From: Clostridia bacterium
GTDB taxonomy: Bacteria > Bacillota_A > Clostridia > Christensenellales > CAG-138
Direction of reading: 5' to 3'
DNA: 52,915 bases
Assembly: GCA_017553815.1 (NCBI GenBank)
Contig: JAFZJT010000259.1
Coordinates: forward strand, 1 to 52,915
Both the position numbers and the translations under genes were made by a program. The notes under the pieces are model-generated. The model saw only the letters and a program-made list of their open reading frames with translations, had not been told where the DNA came from and did no database searches. Shown here in pieces: positions 1 to 7,648 of this stretch (its first letter is position 1; every line of letters starts with the position of its first letter).

Positions 1-94
1 AGGCGCATGGCATCGGCATGAGCGATATATTACAAGCAGAAGGGCTGTTTTTATTGCTAAGTTTGTTTTCTTCATTCCCTTTTTCAAAACGCAG

Positions 95-700
95 TTACTC
101 CTCGCGCCGTTCTGCAAAATAGATTCCAAGCGGCGCAAGTTTTTCGGGCAAATCATAAATCGTTATGCCATTGTGCTCTACCTTGACGCATTTCCCCGGC
201 TCCTCATGCGAAAAGGTATCCCAAGCGGTAACAAGCTCATCGACCCGTTGCAATCCAAATTCCTCAAAAAAGCGCTCATACTCCTTTTCATCCTTTGCAA
301 AGAGCATGAGTTGGTTATATTTATACACCATAAGCTCCGATGAAGAATCGTGTCTGCCAAAGCCAAAGCGCACCATGCCGTCGTTTATAAGCATATCGCC
401 ATACTCCAAAAGAAGCTTCATGACGGCTTCGCCGTCCAAACCGTCGATATAATAAACGTCCAGATGCATCGGGTCAGTATCCGTCTTGCGAAGCGTCCGT
501 TCCACGGCTGAATGCGTCGGTAGCTCAAGAACAAAATACATCCAATCGGTCTGCATGAAGATATAGCGTTCAAGCACCGTGCGTATCTTGGAAGCGTTGA
601 CGTTTGCGTTTATGCGGATAAGCTCGCCCTTATCGACCGAATACTGTTCAAACAGCCTCTCGGGATGGGGCACTTTGCATCCCTTGACCATTTCAAGCAT
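95..700 (-). CDS. Conserved hypothetical protein, 201 aa
   Basis: Soluble 201-residue protein with no signal peptide, membrane segment or motif that I recognise. It is rich in aromatic and acidic residues (e.g. YIFMQTDWMYFVLELP and KDEKEYERFFEEFG). The start at 700 is chosen because a GGGGAG ribosome site lies 7 nt upstream. The start overlaps the tail of tatD by 8 bp, so it is the last gene of the mreB-pgm-P-loop-tatD operon and is probably translationally coupled. Codon use is somewhat less G/C-biased than in tatD. No function is assigned. Confidence 0.75.
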   Translation of the reverse strand: MLEMVKGCKVPHPERLFEQYSVDKGELIRINANVNASKIRTVLERYIFMQTDWMYFVLELPTHSAVERTLRKTDTDPMHLDVYYIDGLDGEAVMKLLLEYGDMLINDGMVRFGFGRHDSSSELMVYKYNQLMLFAKDEKEYERFFEEFGLQRVDELVTAWDTFSHEEPGKCVKVEHNGITIYDLPEKLAPLGIYFAERREE

Positions 701-1481
701 CGATGCTCTCCCCTTTTACCTCAAACACCATGTTTGCATTCTCAAACGTCACCTCCGCAAGCTCGTCGACGGTCAAGCCCTTAATTTCGGCGATCTTCTC
801 CGCAACGAGCCCGATAAAGCTCGGGTCGTTCCTTTTGCCGCGATAGGGCACGGGCGTCATATAGGGGCAGTCGGTCTCGAGAAGTATGCTCTCAAGCGGC
901 AGTTTTTCGATGGCTTCTATCGGTTTTTTCGCGTTCTTGAAAGTCACCGCGCCGCCGAAGCTGAACGCAAGCCCAAGGTCGAGGCATTCGTACGCGGTTT
1001 CCACGCTGCCCGAATAGCAGTGCATCACGCCGCGAAGCCCGTTTTTATGCGCTTTCAAAATGTCCATACAATCGCCGAACGCCTCCCTGATATGCAGCGT
1101 TACGGGCATATCGAGCTCGCGCGCAAGCTCGAGCTGTTCAACGAACCATTTGCGCTGGGTTTCGCGCGGCGAAAAGTCGTAGTGGTAGTCGAGCCCTATC
1201 TCGCCGAGCGCGAGCATCTTTTTATGCGAAAGCACCTGCTTGAGCCTGTCCATAAGGAAATTATCCATCGCGGAAGCGTCGTGCGGATGCATGCCCGCCG
1301 TGCCGTAGATGAACGGGTATTTTTCAAGCAGCGCAAGGGTTTTATCCACGTTGCGTACGTCGCAGGCAACGTCGATAACGCGCGCGACGCCGTATTCGCC
1401 GAGGCACTCTATGACGGCCTCGCGGTCCGCGTCGAACGCCTCGTCGTTCAGATGGGCATGGGTATCGAAAAGCTTTATCAT
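693..1481 (-). CDS. tatD: TatD family metal-dependent hydrolase/DNase
   Basis: Cytosolic TIM-barrel hydrolase of the TatD family (3'-5' exonuclease or deoxyribonuclease activity in studied members). Visible metal ligands: H8 and H10 in FDTHAHLND, E94 in GEIGLDYHYD, H130 in TLHIRE, H154 in MHCYSG and D204 in LETDCPYMTP. The full set is present and 262 residues is the usual length. The start overlaps the end of the upstream P-loop gene by 4 bp (ATGA), indicating coupled translation. The cellular role within this operon is not shown by the sequence. Confidence 0.93.
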   Translation of the reverse strand: MIKLFDTHAHLNDEAFDADREAVIECLGEYGVARVIDVACDVRNVDKTLALLEKYPFIYGTAGMHPHDASAMDNFLMDRLKQVLSHKKMLALGEIGLDYHYDFSPRETQRKWFVEQLELARELDMPVTLHIREAFGDCMDILKAHKNGLRGVMHCYSGSVETAYECLDLGLAFSFGGAVTFKNAKKPIEAIEKLPLESILLETDCPYMTPVPYRGKRNDPSFIGLVAEKIAEIKGLTVDELAEVTFENANMVFEVKGESIDA

Positions 1482-1921
1482 TTTTTAAGCTCCGTGCTGA
1501 GTTTTTTCGCAAATTCCGCCGCGTCTTCCCCGCCGCTGTCGAAGCGGTATTCGTATTCTCCGCCGTCGAAAGCGCCGTGCTTATTTTCGAGCATCTTTTC
1601 AACGGGTGGCGGCAGAGTTCCGCGCATGCGCACACGGAAGCGCTCCTTAATGAGGCTCAGATCGCAGTGAACGAGCACGCGCACCGCGCCCTTGGGAAGA
1701 AGGGCTATATGCTCCTTCTCCGAAATAACGTAGATGATATTCTCTTCCGCTGCCGCCGTATTTTGGAGCTTTTCGCGGAAGAGCTTTTCCGCCTCGGCTT
1801 CGCTCTTTGCCATGCGAAGGTAGTCCTTGCCCGTTATCACCTCGCCGCCGAGCTCTTTCTTTATCGCCTCCGCGAGGGTGGATTTGCCCGCGCAGTTTTC
1901 GCCTATTATTGCAATTACCAT
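1478..1921 (-). CDS. Small P-loop kinase-like protein
   Basis: 147 residues beginning with a hydrophobic strand and a Walker A motif (IIGENCAGKST, residues about 5-15), followed by a helix and the segment VRVLVHCDLSLIKERFRVRMRG, which resembles the lid and arginine region of small nucleoside or shikimate kinases. No clear Walker B is visible. It sits 21 bp after the phosphohexomutase gene and overlaps tatD by 4 bp, so it belongs to this operon. The substrate is unknown. It could be a nucleotide kinase relative or a non-metabolic NTPase. Confidence 0.75.
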   Translation of the reverse strand: MVIAIIGENCAGKSTLAEAIKKELGGEVITGKDYLRMAKSEAEAEKLFREKLQNTAAAEENIIYVISEKEHIALLPKGAVRVLVHCDLSLIKERFRVRMRGTLPPPVEKMLENKHGAFDGGEYEYRFDSGGEDAAEFAKKLSTELKK

Positions 1922-1942
1922 TTGTTTTTCCTTTTTTAAGTA

Positions 1943-3496
1943 TTATACGAGCTTTTTCAGCCCGTCCGTGTCGAGCAGTTCAAATTCCGCGAGCGCTTCC
2001 AGAAGCGCAGAGGCAAGCTTACTTACACCGCCCCGCGAATTGCTCTCGAGGTTCGTGGGCATCAGCGGGTCGTGCAGACTGCGGCGAATCAGGAACCAGC
2101 CGTCGCCATGCGCTTCATCCGCGTCCACGCGCACGCCCTCGAAATTCGGTTCAACGAGGAAGAAGCCCTCTTTTTTTGCAAAATGCGCCTTAACTTTTTC
2201 AAGCACCTTCTCGGTGTAGGCCGCGAAGTCCTCGGTGTTCACGCCCATGCGCACCTCGGTGCTTTCCGCAGGCTCCGCGAGGGTCGATATGAGATTATTC
2301 AGCGTTTCGCCGCGCCTTGCCGCGCGCACGAACTCGATGAGTATCTTAACGATAATATACGCGCCGTCATCGAGAAAATAGTTTTCGGATAAGGCGCCGT
2401 GCCCGCTCGTTTCCATAGCGAAGATGGCTTTTTCGCCCGCGTCCATAAGGCGTTTGGCTTCGTTTATGACGTTGCGATAGCCCCTCTTGAAGCGGTGGTG
2501 GCGGCAACCGAGATTTTCGATGAAGCTCGCAAGCCCCGTGGAGGTGATGGAATCGGTAACGACGGTTATCTTGCCGTATTCGCGCTCGAGTATCGCGGTC
2601 ATCAGCGCGATAAGGCGGTTCCTGTCGAGCGCAAGCGCACCGCTTTCATTCGGCAACACCGCGCCCGCTCTGTCCACGTCCGTATCGAAGATTATGCCGA
2701 GCTGCGCGCCCGAAGTCTCCACGGCCTCCACTATGCTCTTCATCGCCTCCTCGTTTTCGGGGTTCGGCTGATGATTCGGGAAATTGCCGTCGGGCTCGAG
2801 GAATCGGCTTCCCGAAATATCCGCACCGAGGGGCTCAAGCAGGCGCGTTGCGAAGAAGCCGCCCGCGCCGTTACCCGCATCGACCACGATGTGCATACCC
2901 GAAAATGGCTTCGCGCCCTCGTTTTCGCCAAGCGCGGTCAGAATCTTCTCCTTCAAGCCGTCGATATGCGGGGTCATTATATCGGTCTTGCCGCTCTCGC
3001 CCCGCTTCTCGGCGGCGGGAAACTCGCCCTTTTCCGCCATTTCGAGGATAGCTGCGATATCCTGCTTTTCAAGCCCGCCGAGCGCCTCGCCGCCCTTTTC
3101 GGGGCTTCCGAGGAAGAATTTCATGCCGTTGCGCTCCATGGGAAGGTGGCTCGCTGTCGCCATAATGCCCGCGTCGAAGCGGAGCTCGTTTACGCAGCAC
3201 ATAAACATTGCGGGAGTGCTCGCCATGCCGCCGTCAAAGGCGTTCGCGCCGACCGAGGTTATGCCTTTTATCAGCCACGAAACGAGGATATCGCCGTTTA
3301 TGCGCGAATCTCTGCCCAGCCCTATGCGAAGCGCCGAAACGCTTTTTTCGAGCTTCTTTGCAGCATAAAGGGCGAACGCCGCGCCGATGCGCGTTACGCT
3401 TTCCTCGGTAAGGTTGACGGGCTTGCCGCCCGAAATCTCGATAAGCACGCCGCGAATATCGCTTCCGTTTTGAAGTTTTTTATAGTCGATAGCCAT
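1943..3496 (-). CDS. Phosphoglucomutase/phosphomannomutase family protein
   Basis: Alpha-D-phosphohexomutase (517 aa) interconverting hexose 1- and 6-phosphates. The phosphoserine loop is ATASHLPMERNG with S116. The metal loop FDTDVDRAG lies near residue 270 and the sugar-binding loop METSGHGAL near 360. The ASHLP (rather than ASHNP) active-site form and the longer length point to a divergent PGM/PMM subgroup and not to glmM, so the sugar is uncertain. The start at 3496 has GGAGG 5 nt upstream. Downstream of mreB, it may supply hexose-1-phosphate for envelope polysaccharide. A hairpin with a T-run separates it from mreB. Confidence 0.88.
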   Translation of the reverse strand: MAIDYKKLQNGSDIRGVLIEISGGKPVNLTEESVTRIGAAFALYAAKKLEKSVSALRIGLGRDSRINGDILVSWLIKGITSVGANAFDGGMASTPAMFMCCVNELRFDAGIMATASHLPMERNGMKFFLGSPEKGGEALGGLEKQDIAAILEMAEKGEFPAAEKRGESGKTDIMTPHIDGLKEKILTALGENEGAKPFSGMHIVVDAGNGAGGFFATRLLEPLGADISGSRFLEPDGNFPNHQPNPENEEAMKSIVEAVETSGAQLGIIFDTDVDRAGAVLPNESGALALDRNRLIALMTAILEREYGKITVVTDSITSTGLASFIENLGCRHHRFKRGYRNVINEAKRLMDAGEKAIFAMETSGHGALSENYFLDDGAYIIVKILIEFVRAARRGETLNNLISTLAEPAESTEVRMGVNTEDFAAYTEKVLEKVKAHFAKKEGFFLVEPNFEGVRVDADEAHGDGWFLIRRSLHDPLMPTNLESNSRGGVSKLASALLEALAEFELLDTDGLKKLV

Positions 3497-3527
3497 GTTT
3501 GCCTCCGTTTTTTAATCTGCCATTATT

Positions 3528-3554
3528 GCAAAAAGGGCGGCAGTATCGCCGCCC
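3528..3554 (-). terminator. Intrinsic terminator/attenuator between mreB and the phosphohexomutase
   Basis: GGGCGGC at 3535-3541 pairs perfectly with GCCGCCC at 3548-3554. On the minus strand the stem is followed by TTTTT (3530-3534). It lies only about 30 bp before the next start, so it probably reduces rather than abolishes read-through. Confidence 0.7.
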
Positions 3555-3565
3555 GAAAATTCTTA

Positions 3566-4606
3566 TTATGCCTCGAAGTAATCGCCCCTGCGGTAGTCGT
3601 AGAGCGCGTTGGAATACGCCTTGTCGGGGCTGTCGAGCACCTTGCCCGTGCCGATAGCGACGCAGGATATCGGGTCCTCGGCAACGTAGCATGGCACGCG
3701 GGTATGCTCCGCGATGAGCCTGTCGATGCCGTAGAGAAGCGCGCCGCCGCCCGTGAGGCAGATGCCGTTCTCCGCGATATCGCTCGCAAGCTCCGGCGGC
3801 GTTTTTTCAAACATATTGCGGACGGTTTCGAGAATGTACTGAAGCGGCTCCTCGAGCGCGTCTATCATCTCATTCGAGCCGACCGTGAGCTGTTGCGGAA
3901 GACCCGAGATGAGGTTTCTTCCCTTGACGTCGAAATAGACCTGGTCCTGCCTGGGGTAGGCGGTGCCGATGCGCATCTTCATCATCTCGGCGGTCTGCTC
4001 GCCGATAAGAAGATTGTGCTTTTTTCGCATGTAGCGAACTATCGCCTCATCGAACTTATCGCCCGCGATTTTTATGGACTCGCTGAGCACCGCGCCTCCG
4101 AGGGAAACGACCGCAACGTCCGTGGTGCCGCCGCCGATATCCACGACCATATTGCCCTGGGGCTGGGTAACGTCGATACCCGCGCCGATCGCCGCCGCGA
4201 TGGGCTCCTCGATGAGCCAGGTATGCCTCGAGCCCGCTTCCTCGGTGGCCTCGATGACCGAGCGTTGCTCGACCTCGGTCACGCCCGAGGGCACGCAAAC
4301 GACCACGCGGGGCTTGAAGAATATCTTCGTGCCGACGACCTTTTTAAGGAAGTGCCGAAGCAGCCTTTCGGTGATATCGAAATTGGAAATAACGCCGTCG
4401 CGCAGAGGGCGTATCGCGATTATCTTGTTCGGCGTTTTGCCGAGCATCCTGCGGGCTTCCTCGCCCACGGCGTATATCTTGCCCGTTACCTTTTCGACCG
4501 CAACGACCGAGGGCTCGCGGAGCACGATGCCCTTGTTCTTAACGAAAACGAGAACGCTTGAGGTGCCGAGGTCGATGCCGACGTCGTTGAATTCAAATAA
4601 AGCCAT
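3566..4606 (-). CDS. mreB: Rod shape-determining protein, MreB/Mbl family
   Basis: Bacterial actin homologue that polymerises under the membrane and directs lateral wall synthesis. The 346 residues carry the phosphate-1 motif GIDLGTSSVLVFVKNKG (residues about 10-26), connect-1 around DGVISNFDITE, the phosphate-2 motif VVDIGGGTTDVAVVSLGG and the adenosine motif ICLTGGGALL. Length matches the family. The mreC and mreD partners are not adjacent, which is more typical of Mbl or Mreb-like paralogues. The start at 4606 has AGGAG upstream. The 274-bp gap to the next gene contains an AT-rich stretch near 4700-4725 likely to hold its promoter, but I see no clean consensus pair. Confidence 0.95.
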   Translation of the reverse strand: MALFEFNDVGIDLGTSSVLVFVKNKGIVLREPSVVAVEKVTGKIYAVGEEARRMLGKTPNKIIAIRPLRDGVISNFDITERLLRHFLKKVVGTKIFFKPRVVVCVPSGVTEVEQRSVIEATEEAGSRHTWLIEEPIAAAIGAGIDVTQPQGNMVVDIGGGTTDVAVVSLGGAVLSESIKIAGDKFDEAIVRYMRKKHNLLIGEQTAEMMKMRIGTAYPRQDQVYFDVKGRNLISGLPQQLTVGSNEMIDALEEPLQYILETVRNMFEKTPPELASDIAENGICLTGGGALLYGIDRLIAEHTRVPCYVAEDPISCVAIGTGKVLDSPDKAYSNALYDYRRGDYFEA

Positions 4607-4880
4607 TTCCTTCTCCTATACGACCCCCAAAGGGGCTAAATGAACATCCGAAGCCGCACGAGACTGCAGAAAATCGGCCTATCGCGGCAATATCGATAGT
4701 TTACCCTTTATTTTAACATTAAACCTCACTCCATTTCAATACCGAAAGCGGGGATTTTTCTCGGAATTTGGATTTTCGCCCGCGCTTTTGAAATATGCGC
4801 GGGACTCGCGGAATATGCTTTAGCGAAAAAGAGCGAAAAACCGCCGAAGGCTTCGAGCGGCAAAAGGAGGATGATGAAGG

Positions 4881-5078
4881 ATGGTATTCTATTTCCGCCC
4901 CTGCTCACGAAGGGCGCGCTGGCGCAGAAGAAGGCTCTCCGCGGCGGCGGTTCGGCTTTTTGCGTGCCTTATCTGCCTTGCGGCGTTCGTGGGGATATTG
5001 TTTATCGCGCCGCAATGGGTGCTGGTTTGCGTCGTGGTGCTGCTTACGCTTTCGGTTATCTTTCTCGTTCAAAAATAA
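4881..5078 (+). CDS. Small single-span membrane peptide, 65 aa
   Basis: A short basic N-terminus (CSRRARWRRRRL) leads into a hydrophobic stretch covering residues about 28-64 (LFACLICLAAFVGILFIAP and VLVCVVVLLTLSVIFLVQK), long enough for one long or two short spans with the basic end in the cytosol. This frame is preferred over the alternative at 4871 because a diverged copy of its last 20 codons at 6741-6803 keeps this frame with mainly silent or conservative changes, and because its stop abuts a terminator. GGAGG lies at about 4865-4869. Function unknown. Confidence 0.7.
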   Translation: MVFYFRPCSRRARWRRRRLSAAAVRLFACLICLAAFVGILFIAPQWVLVCVVVLLTLSVIFLVQK

Positions 5079-5099
5079 AGGACGGTTTTCCCGTCCTTT
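5077..5099 (+). terminator. Bidirectional intrinsic terminator
   Basis: AAAGGACGG (5077-5085) and CCGTCCTTT (5091-5099) form a perfect 9-bp stem that overlaps the stop codon of the membrane-peptide gene. The terminal A and T runs make it usable in both directions, so it may also serve the convergent lipoprotein gene. A near copy lies at 6802-6825. Confidence 0.85.
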
Positions 5100-5217
5100 A
5101 TCGAAGCTTCTGAGTATCGGTTTTAACAAGCAGTTATAACGCGGCATACTTCTATGGCGATAGCCGCATCGTTTCCCGATGGGATTCTGTTTCGGAAGCT
5201 CTGTGTTTTAAGGTCCG

Positions 5218-6393
5218 TCAATCGTAATAGACAGATATCATAAAGCCCCATGCGAATCCAAACGCAACGCTTAAATCGGACGAGACCATTGCGCGCTCAA
5301 TGTCCTCCCAGCTTTTGCGCCTGTCATTAACAAAGTAGAAATGCTCCGCAGTATCGTGACGCGCACCCTCTCGCATCTTTTCCGTTTCGCGTTTCAAATA
5401 CCGAAAGCGGCTCGGAGGATCTATCTCGTTTGAATCGATGCCCCTCGTTATTTTCGTATAGAATTCGCCGTTAAAGTCAACCACCTTAATAAACAGGCTG
5501 TCGGCTTCGTTCGAGTTCGGATCGGCGGGATAGTATGTTGCATATTTTAAAGTATCTTTTTTCCCTTTATTCGTTTTCTCGTAGAATTCAACGAGGCGAT
5601 CATAGCCCGAGGTGCATTCGCCGTCTTCTATGACTGTGTAGCCCTCGTTTTTAAGCATTTTCAGCACGCTGCCGATATCCGCATCCGTCGGAAAGCGCAT
5701 CATGTCCGCGCTCAGGCGTTTTTCCTCTCCCCAACCGAACTTTACGGCCGCCACAAATGCGGGAAGCCCGTTTTCGGAGCGAAGCGTTTCAAGCTCCGCC
5801 ACCCTGCCGTTGTAGTCCGTCAAGGCAAGAGCGATCTGATCCGCAGAGCGCCCTATCTTCGCTTCGCCCGTTCCGTCAGTCAGATAATAATACTCCATAC
5901 GGTCGAAGCCGTATTCGCCGCGTTCGTTCTCCGAAAGATAGTAAACTCCTTTTTCAAGGTGCGCTGCCGTGAAAGAGTATTCCTTTTTTTCTGGGAAATA
6001 ATTCGTTATATTAGCATAGAACGCTTCGCCGTCGAATGTGATCTCGCCAACGATACGCCTTTCGTTTTCGGGATCCAACAACCCAAACGCACCGTTCACG
6101 CGTTTCGCTTCGCCATGCTCTTTAATGGTGTAATTAAGGATCGAAGGCTTTCCCGCGCAAATATCCGCATAGAATTCATCCAGCTTTTCTTTTCCGTCGA
6201 TAAGGCGGCCTTCGGTTATTACAGCATACTTTCCGCTGCTGTCGATAACGCTCAAATAGCGATCCAGCGCTTCGCGCTTCGTATCATAAACGAACTCGCT
6301 GTTTTTATCAGAATCCCGCCTGTTTTTTCCGCAGGCGCAGAGCGATGCGATCAGCATCACGGCGCATAAGAGCAGGCATACCGTTCTTTTCAT
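5218..6393 (-). CDS. Two-domain lipoprotein, paralogue of 6840-7493
   Basis: 391-residue exported protein. It has the signal MKRTVCLLLCAVMLIASLCAC with a lipobox-like end, then a charged linker. The body appears to be two related units. Residues about 45-160 include YAVITEGRLIDGKEKLDEFY and GEITFDGEAFYANIT. Residues about 235-390 include YTVIEDGECTSGYDRLVEFY and VVDFNGEFYTKIT. The second unit aligns with the whole mature part of the lipoprotein at 6840-7493, so this copy has gained or kept an extra domain. No catalytic motif is recognised. It is monocistronic, with its own promoter at 6434-6462. Confidence 0.8.
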   Translation of the reverse strand: MKRTVCLLLCAVMLIASLCACGKNRRDSDKNSEFVYDTKREALDRYLSVIDSSGKYAVITEGRLIDGKEKLDEFYADICAGKPSILNYTIKEHGEAKRVNGAFGLLDPENERRIVGEITFDGEAFYANITNYFPEKKEYSFTAAHLEKGVYYLSENERGEYGFDRMEYYYLTDGTGEAKIGRSADQIALALTDYNGRVAELETLRSENGLPAFVAAVKFGWGEEKRLSADMMRFPTDADIGSVLKMLKNEGYTVIEDGECTSGYDRLVEFYEKTNKGKKDTLKYATYYPADPNSNEADSLFIKVVDFNGEFYTKITRGIDSNEIDPPSRFRYLKRETEKMREGARHDTAEHFYFVNDRRKSWEDIERAMVSSDLSVAFGFAWGFMISVYYD

Positions 6394-6433
6394 CGTGGTT
6401 GCTCCTTTTCTTTAAAAGTATTATACACATATT

Positions 6434-6462
6434 ATACTAACAGTATCACTTTTTGCTGTCAA
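6434..6462 (-). promoter_or_regulatory. Sigma-A-type promoter of the lipoprotein gene
   Basis: On the minus strand, TTGACA (plus 6457-6462) is followed by a 17-bp spacer and TAGTAT (plus 6434-6439). Further TATAAT-like sequence follows. It lies about 40 bp upstream of the lipoprotein start. The paralogous gene keeps the same -35 context (GCTGTCAAT on the plus strand). Confidence 0.65.
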
Positions 6463-6540
6463 TAGCATAAAAAGCCCTGTTTATTAAATTTGTATGTCAT
6501 TTTCAGCGTACTGCGCGGCTTTGGCTGCAGCTGCATAAAG

Positions 6541-6568
6541 CGGCGGCGAAGCCATCGCTCCGCCGCCG
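6541..6568 (-). terminator. Terminator hairpin behind the thioredoxin fragment
   Basis: CGGCGGCG-A-AGC pairs with GCT-C-CGCCGCCG around a short loop. It is homologous in position and sequence to the hairpin at 7604-7629 behind the intact thioredoxin-encoding gene, so it was carried along with the duplicated fragment. Confidence 0.6.
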
Positions 6569-6587
6569 ATACGGTCAGAATATTCGG

Positions 6588-6737
6588 TTATTTCAGCATC
6601 TCGAGGATGGCTCCCTTGGGCTTTACGCCCAATTCGCGCCTGACTTCATCGCCGTTTTTGAAAACGATGAGGGTCGGGATGCTCTGCACGCCGTAGCGCA
6701 CCGCGAGGTCGCGGTCGTCGTCCACGTTGACCTTGCA
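6588..6737 (-). pseudogene. 3' fragment of a duplicated thioredoxin coding region
   Basis: About 150 bp match the end of the thioredoxin domain encoded at 7649 onward, including the stop codon. I count four differences: two in a silent leucine codon change, one silent, and one Glu to Asp. The 5' half with the WCGPC active site is missing, and the match ends abruptly at about 6737, where the sequence switches to a fragment of the small membrane-peptide gene on the other strand. There is no start codon or ribosome site, so it is a non-functional remnant of a tandem duplication. Confidence 0.88.
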
Positions 6738-6740
6738 GAC

Positions 6741-6803
6741 TGGGTGCTGGTTTGCGTCGTGGTGCTGCTGACGCTTTCGATCATCTACCTCGTGCAGAAA
6801 TAA
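6741..6803 (+). pseudogene. 3' fragment of a duplicated membrane-peptide gene
   Basis: Encodes WVLVCVVVLLTLSIIYLVQK and a stop, matching the last 20 codons of the gene at 4881-5078. The five changed codons are three silent (CTT/CTG, GTT/GTG, CAA/CAG) and two conservative (V to I, F to Y), which implies that both copies were once under protein-level selection. The 5' part is absent: the left end is joined to the thioredoxin fragment. Confidence 0.88.
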
Positions 6804-6825
6804 AGGACGGGTCTCTCCGTCCTTT
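6802..6825 (+). terminator. Bidirectional intrinsic terminator (duplicate copy)
   Basis: AAAGGACGG (6802-6810) pairs with CCGTCCTTT (6817-6825). The stem sequence is the same as at 5077-5099 with a different loop, and it again overlaps the TAA of the membrane-peptide reading frame. It separates this frame from the convergent lipoprotein gene. Confidence 0.85.
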
Positions 6826-6839
6826 GCCTGTATTTGGAA

Positions 6840-7493
6840 TTATTCACCGTAATAAACCGTTATAACGAAGCTCCATTCAAGGTCCCTTGGAATGCTTAAC
6901 GAGCTGTACGGGAACGAAGGGGCGACGCTTGAAAGGGCAAAAGGGATGTATGAGCTCATTATCGCATTAAGATCCGCAGTTTGCTTATTCACAAGGTAGA
7001 AATGCTCCACGTTTGCGATGGAATCCCCGATGAGCGCAATAGATTTCTCCCGTTTGAAATAATTCAGGCGCTTGCCCCGCTCTATCTCATCGGTTCTTAC
7101 ATCCCTCGTCAGTTGGGTGAAGGCTTCGCCGCTGTAATAGAGCGCGGAGATGAGCAGCCTTTCCTCCCCCGTTTCGCTATGCTCCTCGGGATAGTGCTGA
7201 GCGAATTTAAGCGCGTCCCTCCTGCCGTTTTGCGTATTGTTATAGAATTCGCAGAGCCGCGCATAGCCGGTTATGCCCGTTCCGACCTCGGATATGACGA
7301 AGCCCTCCTCCTGAAGCTGCAAAGTGAGGCTGTTAAAATCCGCATCCTGCGGGTAGGAAAGCAGCTCCTCGCTCAGGGCGGCGAGCCTTTCCGATTCGTT
7401 TTCAACTTCTTCCTCCTCGATATCCACCGCGCAGGAAACGAGGCTCATCATAAGCATCAGCGCGCAGAGAAATATCGAAATCGCTCTTTTCAT
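6840..7493 (-). CDS. Single-domain lipoprotein, paralogue of 5218-6393
   Basis: 217 residues with a lipoprotein signal (MKRAISIFLCALMLMMSLVSC, lipobox LVSC) followed by an acidic linker (VDIEEEEVENESE). The mature part aligns with the C-terminal half of the neighbouring 391-residue lipoprotein: GYARLCEFYNNTQNGRRD against GYDRLVEFYEKTNKGKKD, and VEHFYLVN against AEHFYFVN. Both proteins end in V-Y-Y-(G/D). Function unknown, probably exposed on the outer face of the membrane. A TGTCAA/-10 pair at about 7525-7554 is a likely promoter. Confidence 0.8.
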   Translation of the reverse strand: MKRAISIFLCALMLMMSLVSCAVDIEEEEVENESERLAALSEELLSYPQDADFNSLTLQLQEEGFVISEVGTGITGYARLCEFYNNTQNGRRDALKFAQHYPEEHSETGEERLLISALYYSGEAFTQLTRDVRTDEIERGKRLNYFKREKSIALIGDSIANVEHFYLVNKQTADLNAIMSSYIPFALSSVAPSFPYSSLSIPRDLEWSFVITVYYGE

Positions 7494-7524
7494 TTGCGCT
7501 CCCTCCTTCCGTTATCTCGGTATG

Positions 7525-7554
7525 AATATACCAAATCCTTTAGCTCGCTGTCAA
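7525..7554 (-). promoter_or_regulatory. Probable promoter of the 217-aa lipoprotein gene
   Basis: Minus-strand TTGACA (plus 7549-7554) is followed, 18 bp on, by TATATT (plus 7525-7530). The position relative to the start matches the promoter of the paralogous gene. Confidence 0.5.
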
Positions 7555-7603
7555 TCGGATGGGGCACTGTTTTCATAAACTTTTTATGTCATTTCATCGA
7601 AAA

Positions 7604-7629
7604 GGCGGCGAAGCCGAAGCTCCGCCGCG
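7604..7629 (-). terminator. Terminator of the ptb-buk/trx operon
   Basis: GCGGCG-A-AGC and GCT-C-CGCCGC pair around CGAA. On the minus strand the hairpin is followed by a short TTTTC. It lies about 20 bp after the thioredoxin stop codon. Confidence 0.6.
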
Positions 7630-7648
7630 GATTTGACCACGTATTCGG

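Noticed and set aside
2399..4561. 720-aa plus-strand open frame opposite mreB and the phosphohexomutase
   Set aside because: It is an antisense shadow produced by G/C-rich third positions; the minus-strand genes have full family motifs and ribosome sites.
4871..5113. 80-aa alternative frame over the small membrane gene
   Set aside because: The duplicated fragment at 6741-6803 conserves the 4881 frame with mostly silent changes, and that frame ends at the terminator.
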